64,000 bases of DNA from Megaleporinus macrocephalus (lineage: Eukaryota; Chordata; Actinopteri; Characiformes; Anostomidae): positions 39,639,656-39,703,655 of the forward strand of contig CM038709.1 in assembly GCA_021613375.1 (NCBI GenBank), in the 5' to 3' direction. The translations under genes and the position numbers were made by a program. The stretch's first letter is position 1. Every line of letters begins with the position of its first letter. The notes below the pieces were generated by a model, which saw nothing but the letters and a program-made list of their open reading frames with translations, was not told the DNA's origin and made no database searches. Shown piece after piece: positions 10,600 to 22,149 of this stretch.

Positions 10600-11770
10600 T
10601 GATATCTGGTGTTTGTGTAATGCTTTTTACAACAATGTTGTCACAAAGCAGCTTTACAGAAGCAAAGCAGCTTTACTTCCTCAAACTGGAGGAAGAAAGC
10701 CTGGGAGAAACCAAGACTTGCACAGGGAGACCCGTCCTCCTCTGGTCAAACAGTGTTTACAGTTTATTAAGCTAAATTCAAAGTAGAACTGAGAGAATCT
10801 GAGTCTGGATGGCAAAAGCTTTAGAAACTGCACAGGTGCTACATCTGGATGACACATTGATACAGTCGAGGGTGTAGCAGATGGCACGAATGAAGAGGAG
10901 AACAGGTTGGTGTCAGGTGAGGAGGAGGCCCTGATGGTCAATCTTTCAACAGTATTTGGCAGGACACGAGGACAGTCATTACCTCAGAAAGAGTAAAGAA
11001 ACAAAGTTAGTTCTGGTTTGGATTATTATAGCGGATGTGAAGTGTTTTAGAGTGTGGCTGGTGACTCTGGCAGATCTTACTATAACAGCATGGAGAGAAC
11101 CAGAAGATAACATAGACATGAGAGTACTCTGAGACACTGGGGTCCCCCAACTCCACCATCAACAAACCTGTGTGATCTTGTGAAGTGGTGGGACAGCAGC
11201 AGCAGCAGCAGCAGTATCTCAGTTCACCATAAGCCTCTGTGTCCATGAACCCCCAGATATCCTCTCCTTATCTAAAGGGAAGGATTAATCACCGAAAGCT
11301 AAACTAAACAAGTATGTGTTCAGTCTAGACTTAAAGGTGGAGACTGTGTCAGAGTCCTGAACATTAACTGGGAGATTATTCCACAGTTTGGGGGCTTTGT
11401 AGGAAAAGGCTCTTCCCCCATTGAAGAATTTTAGGAACCAATAGCAAACCAGCATCCTGTGAGTTGAGTAATCGTGGCGGTTCATAGTAAGATCTTGCAG
11501 GTACTCTGGTGCTAGACTGTGCATTGCTTTATACGTCAGTAAAAGAATTTGATAGTCGATATGGAATTTGACAGGAAGCCAATGTAGCGCTGATAAAACT
11601 GGGCTCATGTGATCATATTTCCTGGTTTTAGTTAGTTTAGTACTCTAGCTGCAGCGTTCTGAACTAACTGAGGTTTCAGGTTCCTGCTGGAGCATCGTGA
11701 CAACAGTGCATTACAATAGACTAGCCTTGAAGTTCTAGGTTTATAGAATAAAGGCATGTACCAACTTTTT
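10600..11770 (-). mobile_element. L2/CR1-like LINE 3' region
   Basis: The element runs right to left. Its reverse-transcriptase tail is at 11285-11608, followed by a ~650-bp 3' UTR that ends near 10600 with ctgtaaagctgctttgtgac, typical of L2-type 3' ends in fish. Sequence to the right of 11608 (to about 11770) continues in the same family but is frameshifted. A CAG trinucleotide tract lies at 11195-11213 within the UTR. Confidence 0.7.
11285..11608 (-). pseudogene. LINE reverse-transcriptase C-terminal tail, 107 codons open
   Basis: The frame begins MSPVLSALHWLPVKF and continues I-D-Y-Q-I-L-L-L-T-Y-K-A-M-H-S-L-A-P-E-Y-L. It ends G-R-A-F-S-Y-K-A-P-K-L-W-N-N-L-P and F-K-S-R-L-N-T-Y-L-F. These are the diagnostic closing motifs of L2/CR1 ORF2. 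The tail is open, but the catalytic reverse-transcriptase and endonuclease domains are absent. The apparent start methionine is just the first Met in a truncated frame. It is a 5'-truncated copy, not a functional gene. Confidence 0.85.
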
Positions 11771-11799
11771 AAACAATCTCACTCAACGTGCACACCTGG

Positions 11800-12045
11800 T
11801 TGCATTAACATTTATTCACTTAAGCTGTCGTTTGCTTTGCTCATATGTACGCTAACTGTTGTTTGCACCTTAATTCTAGCACATGTTGTCTTGTGTTTCT
11901 GTCTTTTGTCTTTGCACTGTGGTTAATTCATCTTTTTTAAATCCCTGCACTAGAGAAGAAGCCTGGCAGTGTTTTGTTGAACTGTACAACCTTGTGTTTG
12001 TATATTGTCAATTAAGTTGAATTAAAATCATCTCAGTGTCTTCTA
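11800..12045 (+). mobile_element. Possible LINE 3' UTR fragment
   Basis: The sequence is rich in 'tttgcac' motifs and contains ctgcactagagaagaagcct. It ends attgtcaattaagttgaatt, resembling the 'caataaagttgaatct' end of Rex1-type LINEs. No coding remnant is attached, so this is tentative. Confidence 0.35.
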
Positions 12046-12124
12046 ATTGTCCTTTACACTTTCCAACTGCTTAGCGTGCACTTAACTTAAAAATGCAGCA
12101 TTTCTTTTTTATTCACTATAATTC

Positions 12125-12665
12125 TACTCAATAGAGTCACATTATTATGACCACCAGCTAATATCCAGAGTATCCGCAACTAGATGGACTGGAAGACTCA
12201 GTAAGGTCCTGGTAGGTTGTCACAGGTATCTGGAGCCATGCTGACTGCAGTGCATTTCACAGGTGCTGAAAGCAGCGTTTGGGAAGATCCATAGAGCCAA
12301 CACCACCATCCAAGTGGTCCCACAGCTGTGCTCCAGAGTTCAAGTCTGGTGAATTAGGGGTCCAGGGTAGTACTTGGAAGTCTTGGTCAGGCCTTCCAAC
12401 CAATGAGAGACATTTCTAGTCGCGTAGCGTGTTGCACTGTCTTGATGGATGATCCCATGCGCCCCAGAGAACATGGTCAGCATGTATGGTGTATGCGATC
12501 TGCAAGGATGGATTCAAACCAAACCTGTTGAGAGTGACCTCCACATGGATAATTGGGTCCAGATAATGCTATGAAAAACATTACCCAGACCATAACGCTG
12601 CCACCTACACACTGCTGGCATCCAAAATAGGAAGTGGTCATAATAATGTGACTGGACGGTGTATG
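12125..12665 (-). mobile_element. Tc1-like element with 20-bp perfect inverted repeats
   Basis: The ends are agtcacattattatgaccac at 12135-12154 and its exact complement at 12634-12653. The ~500-bp interior contains a minus-strand transposase fragment near 12540-12610 reading G-G-S-V-M-V-W-V-M, the 'GGxxMVWG' block of Tc1 DDE transposases. The interior is too short for a full transposase, so this is an internally deleted copy that would have needed enzyme in trans. The right end extends a few bases further (ggacggtgtat) than the left. Confidence 0.8.
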
Positions 12666-13649
12666 TCCTAGTCTGTGGGGCAGCACTTCATTAGTAAAAG
12701 CCTTATATTCTGTCCTCCTATGTGGGCTAGGAAGGCTTATGGTCATATTCTTGCTTGATGGGGTTGCCAGTGCAGCATCAAAGGAGGGGATTAGCACAGC
12801 TTTGAGTGTTTAGCCGAGGGAGCTATTGCAGGTAGGCCCATATTTGTAGATCAGATGCCAGACTTTATTTGTTTGCGGTCAGTGGAGAGGATTTACGGTG
12901 ATTATTTAGTGAACAATGAGTGCAAATCAGTAAAAAATGTCTTACAGAGACGAATTAAACAGATTAGCTTGATAGCAGCTGCTACGCTAGCTGTGCCAGA
13001 TGTTGTCTTCTGGTGGTCTTGTCCAAAACACGCAAAATAGCTGCAGTGTGATCTTCGGTTCCTTTTCGTTTAGGCACAGGACCAGGCGTAGGGCCTCACG
13101 TGGACAGTTTATTAAGGCTCATTTCGGTGGCATCGTAGGGGGTCCACGCTCGGATGTAATTATACACCGCGGCGTTGCCGGATCATTTGCTGTTGATTAC
13201 GGGGGAACCCTCCCCCCGGTGCAGCCCATTGTTGGCTGGTTGTAATTAAGAAGCAATTTATGCAGAGATTACTTTAATTAGGCGATTAGCTGATAATTTG
13301 CAACGCGAGAGCAATGCAGCGGCTGCCATTTGCAGGGTAGCTGTCTCCGTAGAGGGGGCTAGCACTTCCTCCCTCGAGGCTGATGGGCTCTTTGATGGAG
13401 CGAGCCACTGTGCCGCGAGCTGGAGCGCTTCACTGGCACTACATCGTCGTGATCAGAACACACTGCTAGAGGCGACCTTGGTGGCAGCGGGAAAGTTCAC
13501 CTGAGTTCAGTTTTAGGGGGCGGGGACGGTGGGTGACTCAGGCTGGGCACTTATCCCTGGCATTATGTTCTGATTATAGATGTAACTGGATGGAGCTGGA
13601 TCCTGTTCTATGGAGTGGCAATGAATTTTAACATTTTAACATTTTATCT
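12666..13649. other. Unique sequence, strong candidate conserved non-coding element at 13050-13500
   Basis: This stretch has no repeat similarity and raised CpG. It contains a SOX-type ATTGTT at 13228-13233, TAATTA at 13243-13248, another TAATTA at 13275-13280, and GATTAGC soon after. Clustered SOX and homeodomain sites in otherwise featureless DNA are typical of developmental enhancers. Several open frames cross it but none resembles a protein family. Conservation cannot be seen here, so this stays inference. Confidence 0.35.
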
Positions 13650-14030
13650 TCATTACAACTTCCATTATGTCCAGGAGACTCGCTTTCAGATCCTCAAGGA
13701 GACTCAAGGAGTTCAGTCTTAGAAGCTTCTCTTTATGAAAGTAAACCCAAACATATTCAGTGATGTTGAGGTCTGGACTCTGGAGTGGTCAGTCCATTGT
13801 TCTGAGAACACCAGCAGATTCTTTGCTTGATGTGTCTGTATCTTCTTTTCTCAGTGAGGAGCTTCTTGAACAGCTACACATTCATAGCACTGAGGTGTCT
13901 TCTCACAGTGTAAGGATGGACAGAAAGACCCGTGGATGTTTGCAGAGACCTGATCAAGTGAAAGTGCTGTTTATCAGATGGAGACAGCTCTTCCAGGTGG
14001 TTGTTAGGAGTCACATTTTTTCTGTAGCTT
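13650..14030 (-). mobile_element. Tc1-like transposase fragment (family with 'YTVRRHL' helix)
   Basis: The minus strand contains tgtccatccttacactgtga and 'gaagacacctcag', encoding H-P-Y-T-V-R-R-H-L, part of the Tc1 DNA-binding helix-turn-helix. It also contains an equivalent of 'ccagagtccagacctcaaca', the SPDLN motif. A better copy of the same family lies at 46381-46915 on the plus strand. Frames are broken and no inverted repeats are seen. Confidence 0.6.
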
Positions 14031-14744
14031 TTAGAGGACTTCTGCTTTTTTTCTCTTATATAACTTTGACTTTCTTCTACCTTTATACAAGTGAATTCTC
14101 TTAAAATGCTTTTCTCTGGGAAACTGAGTAACCAGTTACTTAACTATATTTAAACCAAACTGCCAAAATAGGCTTTGAAATGAAAGATGTGGGAACATTG
14201 CCTCATAATCCATGCACAAGTAAGGAATAACATTAAGAATGGGCTATTTGAAGGTACATGAACAGGTCACGTCAGTATATGCCAGACGTCATCAGGCGTT
14301 TTATAAGGGTTGACATTGTTTTGATTTCAGGGGCCCTTAAATAAAGGTAGGTTGGGCTCTAGTTATGAACACCATATACCAATCCTGTGGAAGATTTTCT
14401 CTTAAAATGATTGTTTGAAGGTATACTTGGTAGAATGGCTACATACTAGGCCTCTAGTTTATAAATTCTTTATAACAGGCTTAAAAGGGGACTTGTCTAC
14501 AAAATGTCTACAAAACTGAAGATGCATAAATGAATACATTTAATAAATAAAGTGGTGCAGAGTGGCTTGGTATGACATTGTCGTCCACAGAGGTGCTGAT
14601 AGGAACCAAACAACCATTGAAAAAGCTCCCCCCACAAAAAGTTATTACATAAAATGGTTATGGCCATACTGCCTGATATTGGACACACTATTGTATTATG
14701 GCTTGAAATAGGTTTTAATTCATTTATTCATTTATATTAGTCCA
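14031..14744. other. Unassigned intergenic sequence
   Basis: No gene or confident repeat is seen. AT-rich unique DNA with no motif worth naming. Confidence 0.3.
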
Positions 14745-14900
14745 TTCAAGTTGGAGTTGTCCATGCAGGGAATTATAAAGCAAAATAGCCCCTAAGGAAT
14801 ATTCTTTCAAATATATATTTTACTCAAAATTATATATATAAACTTAGAGAACACCTGTAGGTCCACTGATGGTTTTGGATGATGTGTTGTCATTAACCAC
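14745..14900 (+). repeat. Dispersed repeat family B, copy 1
   Basis: The core 'gtccatgcagggaattataaagcaaaatag' also occurs in diverged form at 23675, 38560 and 47280, in each case followed by AT-rich sequence. The family has no visible ends here. At 47 kb it sits just downstream of a Tc1 remnant and may be part of a larger element. Confidence 0.5.
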
Positions 14901-15830
14901 TTTAGATCAAAACACTCAAGGACTGGATTATTCAAAGAATTCTGATGTGTTTCTGATGTGGGTCTTGCAAATACTGGCATAAGCTCTTCAGGAATAAAAC
15001 ATTAGTCTTTCTTCAATGCCTATAAATGTATCCTGAAGTGTTTATATAGGCAGCCTTAAAAAAAGTGTAACGATAAGGAAACTTCGAGAGCAAGAAACGT
15101 CAGAATGTTGAAAGACGATGGAATCGAAATCGTAATGACAGCACTTTTACAAACACGGCAGTTGCCCTGACACCATCCCTCTCCATGGTGACGGGATCCC
15201 GTGCTATCGATGTCCCCCGCATCAACCTCAACCTGGCAAGGCCTTACGTGGGCTCTGACTAAGAGGATTCCCTTTCAAAGGCTTGCTGCTCCTTCCCAAT
15301 ATCCTCTCTCGAATCAGAGACCTCTGCGTGCCAAAACTCACGGAATGGACTGGAGACGTGAGACCACTGCCTGCTTCTGCCGCTGCACGGGGTCACATCA
15401 GGTAAGTCGAGCAGCAGCTCCGAGCCAGCAAGATTGATGGTGCTTCCCTCCTACACTGCTGTGCTGTCGGCATTACAGATTAGGAAGAAAACGGCAAGGA
15501 CTCGGCCTGATGAGGGCATCTAAGGACAAGCCACAGCAACAAAAGGCCCCCTCGGCGGAAAGGTGGGCTTGAGTGGCCTCGAGCACGCTTTCTTAAGGTT
15601 ATAAATAATTCGGAATATATAGTGCAGCATTGCAAGGTTGTAGGGAAATTTGGTGATGTAGGCGTTTTGCACCACCTGGGTCCTCTGAAGGTAAAGCGGC
15701 CCTCAGGGGACGATGGAAAGCACTTGGTTTTATCCTGCCGCGTTAGGGAAGCCACATAGTTCTGTATCAAGGGAAGGGAACCCACCACGAGCTTCAGTTG
15801 TACCTTGCTCTAGACGCTTTTCCTGCCTGC
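14901..15830. other. Unique sequence; candidate conserved element and isolated splice-donor consensus
   Basis: About 15060-15480 is repeat-free and CpG-containing. A perfect donor consensus CAG|GTAAGT lies at 15399-15407 at the end of a stretch open from 15201 on the plus strand. No good acceptor or start context supports an exon, and the peptide resembles nothing known. It could be a non-coding RNA exon, an enhancer, or chance. Confidence 0.25.
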
Positions 15831-16144
15831 CTTAACTTGCCAGCAACAGCTGCACCAGCTCCGTATTGCGCAGACCCATCTGTTGAAGTCAAGTGGGCGG
15901 AAATCAGTGTGCCAACAATCAGTTATTTATGTAATCATTTACAGAGTGGCTGATGAACTGAACAGGTGACAGTCAACTCTTAGTGAAGTCATTTATATTC
16001 AAATCCTGACTCACATATGCTGCAACTCACTGCTAGTACTCGGGCAAGTACAGGCACGCCATCTATCAGTATCACTATAGTATCGGAAATCTTCCCCTCA
16101 TGGCTTATTGGCCGGCTCAAGATTAGATCAGATCAGAGGCATGT
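15831..16144. other. Unassigned intergenic sequence
   Basis: Nothing recognisable. The palindrome-like 'gatcagatcagag' run at about 16125-16138 is too short to interpret. Confidence 0.3.
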
Positions 16145-16152
16145 GTTTTGAG

Positions 16153-16650
16153 TAGGGGTGGGCGATATGGCCCTACAACAATATCACGATATTTCATGGT
16201 ATTTTTGCGATAACGATACTCTTGGCGATATGACAAAAAATTTAATAAAAAAAAAATTCAAGAATTCTTAAGAATTTATTATTGCATTCGATATGATATG
16301 GCACACCCCTAACTGAGATATTAAAAAATACAAAAAATTTTTATCAGATTGTAACAGAAGTCAATGATCCAGAATGTCATCATACTAAATAATGCACTCC
16401 AAATATCTCCATATATCCAGGACTGAAGTAAAGTGAATGATACTGGACAGATAAATCTGTCTTTAGTTGATATATAATGGGAAATGAGAAAAGTGTGAAT
16501 TTTTCTTTTGCTAAAAACAGTAAAAAGTAGTACCTGATGTGATAATTAGAGATGGGTGATATGGTGTGATATTTCAGGGTATAATATCGTTCACAGTATT
16601 CAAAATTGTTGACAATATTATTTTGTACGATACGATATGGCACACCCCTA
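16153..16650. mobile_element. hAT-type composite MITE, copy 2, with target-site duplication
   Basis: It starts taggggtgggcgatatgg and ends gatatggcacacccctag-like, giving better inverted repeats than copy 1. Flanks are GTTTTGAG (16145-16152) and GTTTTAAG (16651-16658), an 8-bp duplication with one mismatch, as expected for hAT insertion. It carries the same internal modules and spacer as 2075-2564, in the same orientation, with small indels. Both copies must have moved as the composite unit. Confidence 0.8.
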
Positions 16651-16658
16651 GTTTTAAG

Positions 16659-17284
16659 TGCTAGCTCAGGGCTGCACTGTGGAAAGCATCCTGATGGGGC
16701 AAGAGACTAGTAGGGAGCAGGGATGTGGGGTGAGCAGGTGAAAGAGGTTCGGAGCTGGTAGGGACCTTAACATGGGATGATGGTTCCATAGCCTGAAAAG
16801 AAAAGATGATTAGTAGCAAGTGATCGCGCCAAGTGAGCCAAGAACAGTGGGAGAATTCACACGCTCGCTCGCCCCTCAGGCCTGAAGAGAGTGTGAAACA
16901 TGGCATACTGGCAGCAGTCGCTTTTCTTTCGCTTCCTGTACGATTATGTCACATAATAAGCATTGTGTAATACTTGTTTGTGAAGCTGTAGTGTAACAGT
17001 TCTGACTTTATGGTCCAGATCACATCAACAAGGACACAACAAAGTAACACTGTACTCACATCCTGCTACATAACATTGACGTCAGTATGCCATAAACATG
17101 CTGTGATGTCTTGGGTCTGTTACATGCTCATGTTTTTTGCACTCCAGTTAGTCATAATGTATAATTAAAGGCTTTAAATGTATTGGATAAATGGAAAGTC
17201 AGTTGTAAATCCATCATTTAACTAAATGTGACCAGCAGGGGTCATTGATCTTGAGGAAGAACATGAAAATATTTGTGCCAAAGA
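16659..17284. other. Unassigned intergenic sequence
   Basis: Unique, moderate GC to 16930, then AT-rich. No gene, repeat or clear regulatory cluster recognised. Confidence 0.3.
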
Positions 17285-18295
17285 TTTTTTCTGGGGTGAG
17301 ATCAAGTCGAGTCTCAAGTCCCTGCAGTGCAAGTCCGAGGTAGCCGCAAATCACTGAGGTATGAGTTTAAGTCACATCTCGGTTCTCTAAGGCGCGAGTA
17401 TGAGTCTGATTTGAGCCTCAAGTCACTGAAATGCGAGTCTAATTTAAACTTCTGAAGTGTTATTTGAAGTTAGTTCTCGAGTGTCTGGGGTTCAAGACAA
17501 GTCTCATGTCTCTGAGATGTGAGTCCAAGTTACGACTGGGTCTCTGGGGTGAATCTGAGTGGATACCCCCAGATGTTTCTTAGTCAAGTCCTGAGTTTGT
17601 GAGATGTTACGTCTCAAGTGTCTGTGGTGCAAGATGGAATCGGGGCTCTGAGGTACAAGTTCAAGTCAAGTCTTGAGTCTCTGAGATGCAAGTCCTAGTT
17701 GAGTCTTGGGTGTCTAGGTGTACGTCCTAATTGAGTCTCACAACTCTGAAATGCAAGTCCAAGTTGAGTCTTGGGGTGAATCTGCTTGGATTCTTGAGTG
17801 TGAGTCTAAGTCAAGTCTTGAGTTTCTAAGATGCAAGTTAAAATTAAGCCTTGAGTTTTTGAGGTGCGAATCCAAGATTGTCTCAAGTCTCTATAATGTA
17901 AGTCTAAATTTGGATTGATTGTTTGAGGTATGTCAAAAGGTATGTATGAGTTTTTTTCAAGTCTCATTATCAAAGATTGACGTCTGAATGGGGCCTTTTG
18001 ATGAACATTAGCTGTTTCTTGGTAACAAAAGCATTTGTTTCTCGATAAATTAAAGTAAGGATGACCTCTCTTAGAAAACAACAGCACTACTGAAATAATG
18101 AAGTAAACTTGATAAAAGGAGTCTGAGTTGAACCTCGTGAGTGCCTGGGCTGCATGACCGAATCGTATCTCTGGAGTGTGAGCACAATGATTTGCAAGTC
18201 TGAGGCAAGTCTCAAGCCTCTAAGATACAAGTCAGTCAAGTTTCAAGTCTCTAAAGCGTCTGAGCTTAGCCAGAGTCGAGTCTTGAGTTTTTTTG
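17285..18295 (+). repeat. Degenerate 'caagtctcaagtctctga' array
   Basis: Words such as caagtc, gagtct, 'tctctgag' and 'gtgcaagtcc' recur every ~40 bp from 17300 to 17935 and again at 18120-18290. Units differ by many substitutions and indels, so the array is old. A gap (17940-18115) holds unrelated DNA. Similar words occur at 22.2-22.7 kb. The family belongs to a fish repeat built of 'caagtc' blocks; its class is unknown to me. Confidence 0.65.
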
Positions 18296-19018
18296 GTTTA
18301 TTGTCTAACTGGGGCCTTTAATGAATGTGCTTTAGTAACAAAAGCTTTGTAGGCATTTCTTTTCTTACTAATTTAACCTCGCTGAGAAAAACAACAGCAC
18401 AGTGCTTGACGAAAGGAAACAATATCCAGTCCCTGATGAATTGGGTATACATTTCAACAGCTTCACAATCACTCCTTTAGACCCGGGCGGCTGATCAATG
18501 GCATATGGAGAAGCTGTGTTGGTGCTGGGGCTGCAATCAATAGCAATGCCTGTGCTTGTGGTATAAAGACAGTTCATGAGAGGAAGTCACATGCACTGTT
18601 ATTCAACCTTAAACCAGGGAGACGGTACCATGGAGACAGCATCTCTCCCCAAATGTAAAATTTAATACTGCCAAGCTTTATATATAGCTTTCTGCTAACA
18701 TACACGCTTATCTTTATTTCAGCATTACTACTTTCTTTCTTTTCTCTTTAACCCTTAAATGCATGGCTTGATTCAATAGTGAGCCATTAAATTGTTCTCT
18801 CTTTGATGCCATTGCTCTACTTTAGATTGCCTGTAATATTAATACAATATATTTGTACATGTTTATTGTGACCATTTATACTTTATTCATTTTATCTACA
18901 AAGGTGTTCAGACATGCATTCTGAGATGAATTCTGTTTCAGATACAGTTATTCAATTTTGCACATAGTTTGTTAAATTGCCATAGAAAAGCACTGACCAA
19001 CAGATTAGGATGCTCTAG
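18296..19018. other. Unassigned; possible conserved segment 18370-18600
   Basis: The part from 18370 to 18600 is unique with balanced composition (cttcacaatcactcctttag, ctgatcaatggcatatggag). It might be conserved non-coding DNA, but nothing specific supports this. The rest is AT-rich. Confidence 0.25.
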
Positions 19019-19019
19019 A

Positions 19020-19190
19020 GCAGGTCATCCTGCCCAATGCCAAGCATCAGCAAGAGAGGTGAAAATCCTCAGCATTGGTCTATGGAGCAATGAAACTCTG
19101 TACTCTGGAGTGATGGAGTCCCATGCACTAACTATGGCATGAATTGGAATGGTCTAGGTGCATCTGTACACCTCTAACTTTATTGTAGTT
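19020..19190 (+). mobile_element. Tc1-like transposase scrap (same family as 5845-6345)
   Basis: Sequence such as 'cccaatgccaagcatcagc' and 'tctggagtgatgg' matches the region before the second catalytic aspartate in the Tc1 family with GTGGACAC ends (W-S-D-E motif, here decayed). Both ends are lost. Confidence 0.5.
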
Positions 19191-19262
19191 AATAAAACAT
19201 CCTCCAGCCATCTTCATTCCCTCCATTACCTTGCTTATGTTTTGCTATTACTCTCACTAACT

Positions 19263-19582
19263 TCCATCCATCCATTATCTTCCACTTTATCCCACTAGTC
19301 GGGGTCGAGGGGGGCTGGAGCCAATCCCAGCATCATCGGGCGAAGGCAGGGTACACCATGGACAGCTCGCCAGTCCATCGCATGGCCAACATTTACTCAC
19401 GCACTCACACCTACGGGCAATTCAGAGTGACTGATCAACTTTACATGCATGTGTTTGGAGGAAACCCACTCAAGCACGAGGAGAACATGCAAACTCCAGA
19501 CAAAACAGCCTAGACCAGGGATCGAACCCGGATCATCTTGCTGTGAGGCGATAGTGCTAACCACTACAATACTGTGCCACCT
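19263..19582 (-). mobile_element. tRNA-derived SINE, near full length
   Basis: On the minus strand the element reads ggtggcacagtattgtagtg..., with an A-box-like head, a B box (ccgggttcgatccctgg near 19515-19531), a ~200-bp body (including cgatggactggcgagctgtc), and a tail ending in (atgg)n. Head, body and tail order define a tRNA-derived SINE. Another copy at 32648-32936 has a 13-bp target duplication, supporting retroposition. It would be transcribed by RNA polymerase III when intact and mobilised by a LINE. Confidence 0.8.
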
Positions 19583-19609
19583 CTCATGTCGATTACTTAT
19601 TGAAAGGAT

Positions 19610-20945
19610 TCAATATTATATATATGTGAATGGCAAAAGTATGTGAACCTTTGCTGTTAGTAGTCTGGCGTGATCCTTATGTGCTGCAGTAACTGCAACC
19701 AAACATAATTGTTGATCAGTCCTGCATATCGGCTTCCATTCCTCCTGATAGAACAACTTTGGGATTTTGGTGGGTTTTCCCCTATGACCTGCTCACTTCA
19801 GGTCCTAAGATAAACAGGCCCAAACCCTGATACTACCACCACCATGTCTTACAAGTGGGATAAGGTCAGTGCTTAATTTGTAAAACATCAGGTACACTAA
19901 AGGTGGGGTGATCCAGCAAGTGGCAGTGAGGGAAAAGGTCCTGGAACGCACTGGCACAACAGTGCTTCAAGTGTACATCTAACATAGTAGCATTCTAAAC
20001 AATAAAATAATCCTAGCTTTAATGAATGCAGTAAGGAGCTTCAACCATAAAATCTCAAAGATGCCACTGGACGAATAGCTTTTGGTGTCCTACAAAAAAA
20101 AGATGACAAAGAGGTGGTGGATCAACATAAATAAGTTCTGGAACACAGGTACCTGAAACATGAGAGGTGCCAGATCTTGTTCCGGCAAGATCCAGCACAA
20201 ATTAAGCACTGGATAAGGCTCTGAAATGCAGTGCTTTCTATTCTTTAGACCAAATGCTTCTCATTTCAACCAGCCAGTTCTTTTTTGGTCTCAATTGCCC
20301 ACAAAACATTTTTCCAATAGTGAAAACTTGCCTACATGATCTTTAGCAATGTTGAAAGAGCAGTGAGTTTCCCCTCGCAAACCTGTCATGCACACTATTG
20401 TTTAGAAATGTCCAGGTGGTAGACTTATGGACATTAACATAAGCTACTGTTAGTTGTTTAAAAATTGTTTAACCTGACCTTGCAGACTATTGCATGCTTT
20501 GCTCTTGGAGTGATCTTTGTTGGTAGACCACCGATGGGTAGGGTAATAATGGTCTTGAATTTCTCTGTCTCATTATCTGAAATCCTCAGATATCTCCCAA
20601 GCTTGTGCCATGATACATTTCACAAACATGTTATGATGAGATACAAATCCTTGAAAGATATCTATTCTCTAAATACACTCACACATAATTGGCTATCCAT
20701 TGAAAACATCTGATTCTAACCTTCAAGTTAGCTGCTAATACTGGAGGTTCACATGTTTTTTCTCACTCCATTTCATACTGGACCATTTTAATCAATTAAT
20801 AAATGTGTAGTATAATGATATTATTCATCTTTTGTTTAACTGGGCTCTCTTTATCTACTTTTAGGACTTCTGATTATAAAATCTGATTATTTATAAAGAA
20901 ATACAGAAAAAAATCTAAAGACTTTCCAGCACCACTCTAGTCTAC
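19610..20945 (-). mobile_element. Tc1-like transposon, internally deleted, carrying a nested hAT element
   Basis: Left part 'ggcaaaagtatgtgaacctttgct', middle 'gatactaccaccaccatgtc' and right part 'ggctctctttatctacttttagg ... ccagcaccact' match a common fish Tc1 family with transposase on the minus strand. Near 20495-20535 the minus strand reads L-P-T-K-I-T-P-R-A-K, the 'GRPTKITPRA' helix-turn-helix of that family. Stops and deletions make it inactive. A 345-bp hAT MITE sits at 19867-20211. Confidence 0.75.
19867..20211. mobile_element. hAT MITE nested in a Tc1 transposon
   Basis: Terminal inverted repeats are cagtgcttaatttgt at the left and its exact complement acaaattaagcactg at the right (15 bp). 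The flanks GATAAGGT (19859-19866) and GATAAGGC (20212-20219) form an 8-bp target duplication with one mismatch. The interrupted host sequence reads through if the insert and one duplication are removed. No transposase is present. Confidence 0.85.
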
Positions 20946-22149
20946 AGTAAATCTTACTATAGACATTTGCCAATGCTCCTTCATCCACCTCCCCAATCTT
21001 AAACCTCGCAATGTAAACAAACATGCTGTTCCTAACAAGAAAAGAACTAAAATTAATGTAAATGTTAAACGTCAATGCTTTTTGATGAACTACCTTTATA
21101 CACAGTGTGTAATGGCAGATAACTGTAGCTAATGATGCTTTCAAATGAGCTGGCCAACTCCGGTAGATATGGTTGGCTGTAGGAAACGTCATAACTGAAC
21201 CGTAGAATTGATTGTTGTAATGTTAGATGCTTCAGTAGCAGGAAAGCATCAGATTTTCATACATGACGACACAAGAGAACCCACGTTTTAAAAATACCCT
21301 GTATCAAATGAAGCATTCAAGCAGGAGGGTATAAATTACAGTGCGATCGATCTGCTCATTACGTATGGCTTGGTGTGCTATCCACATCTGAGGCAGTGTT
21401 GTATGGCATGTTCTCACATAGCATGCATTTAACATGGGGCCCGACCTCAAACGGCAAAATGGCCTGTTGTCAAACCTTACCACTGAAAGTTAAACTGCTA
21501 GCTGTGAAGGCAATACAGATGACTCTGCTTCTGTAGGTGTAACTCTGAAATCTGCGTTCCGTCTCAGTGGGCCTTTAATCAGTTGCTGCGATAGAGAGTA
21601 TAGGACTGGTGCCAGCTCCTCAGGCATTCCTGTAGAATATAGGCCAGAGTAGATACAGTAATAACCCCGCTGTGACTTCCATAGGTTCAAATAGAGTGCC
21701 TAGCTCTAAAACGAGACACATGGTGTCTCACGACCAGGCTATTTACTGAAAGGGATGTCCTGGCTCTGACGGCACTTGAATTAACCCTGGGAAGTCTAAA
21801 ATTATTACTATTTTGTTGCTTTACTATTTAAAATAACCATATCCTACTTTCTGTGCTCCACTTGTGACGATGACGTGGGTTTAAACCCTCAGAAAATAAT
21901 CTTTTTTACATTATCTTTTTCTACACTCTATATGTCCCCTAAAAACCTCCCTCACATCAGATTATTGAATGAAATGGCTATGAATACAAGGTGCAATAGC
22001 CCCAAACCTATTCTTGTTGTGAACAGAGTATGTACACATGTATTCACTGGAACTTACATGTGTTTTTTGTGGCTACTTGCAGGGGGGCACTTGTAATTTC
22101 ACAACCTTGAGCAAAGCAAGAACTAACAAACTCTGGAAATCAGCAAAAG
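20946..22149. other. Unique sequence; candidate conserved segment 21300-21700
   Basis: No repeat is recognised. The segment 21300-21700 has CpGs and balanced composition. A perfect 7-bp hairpin (gagacac / gtgtctc, 3-nt loop) lies at 21713-21729. Open frames show no domain. Confidence 0.25.
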
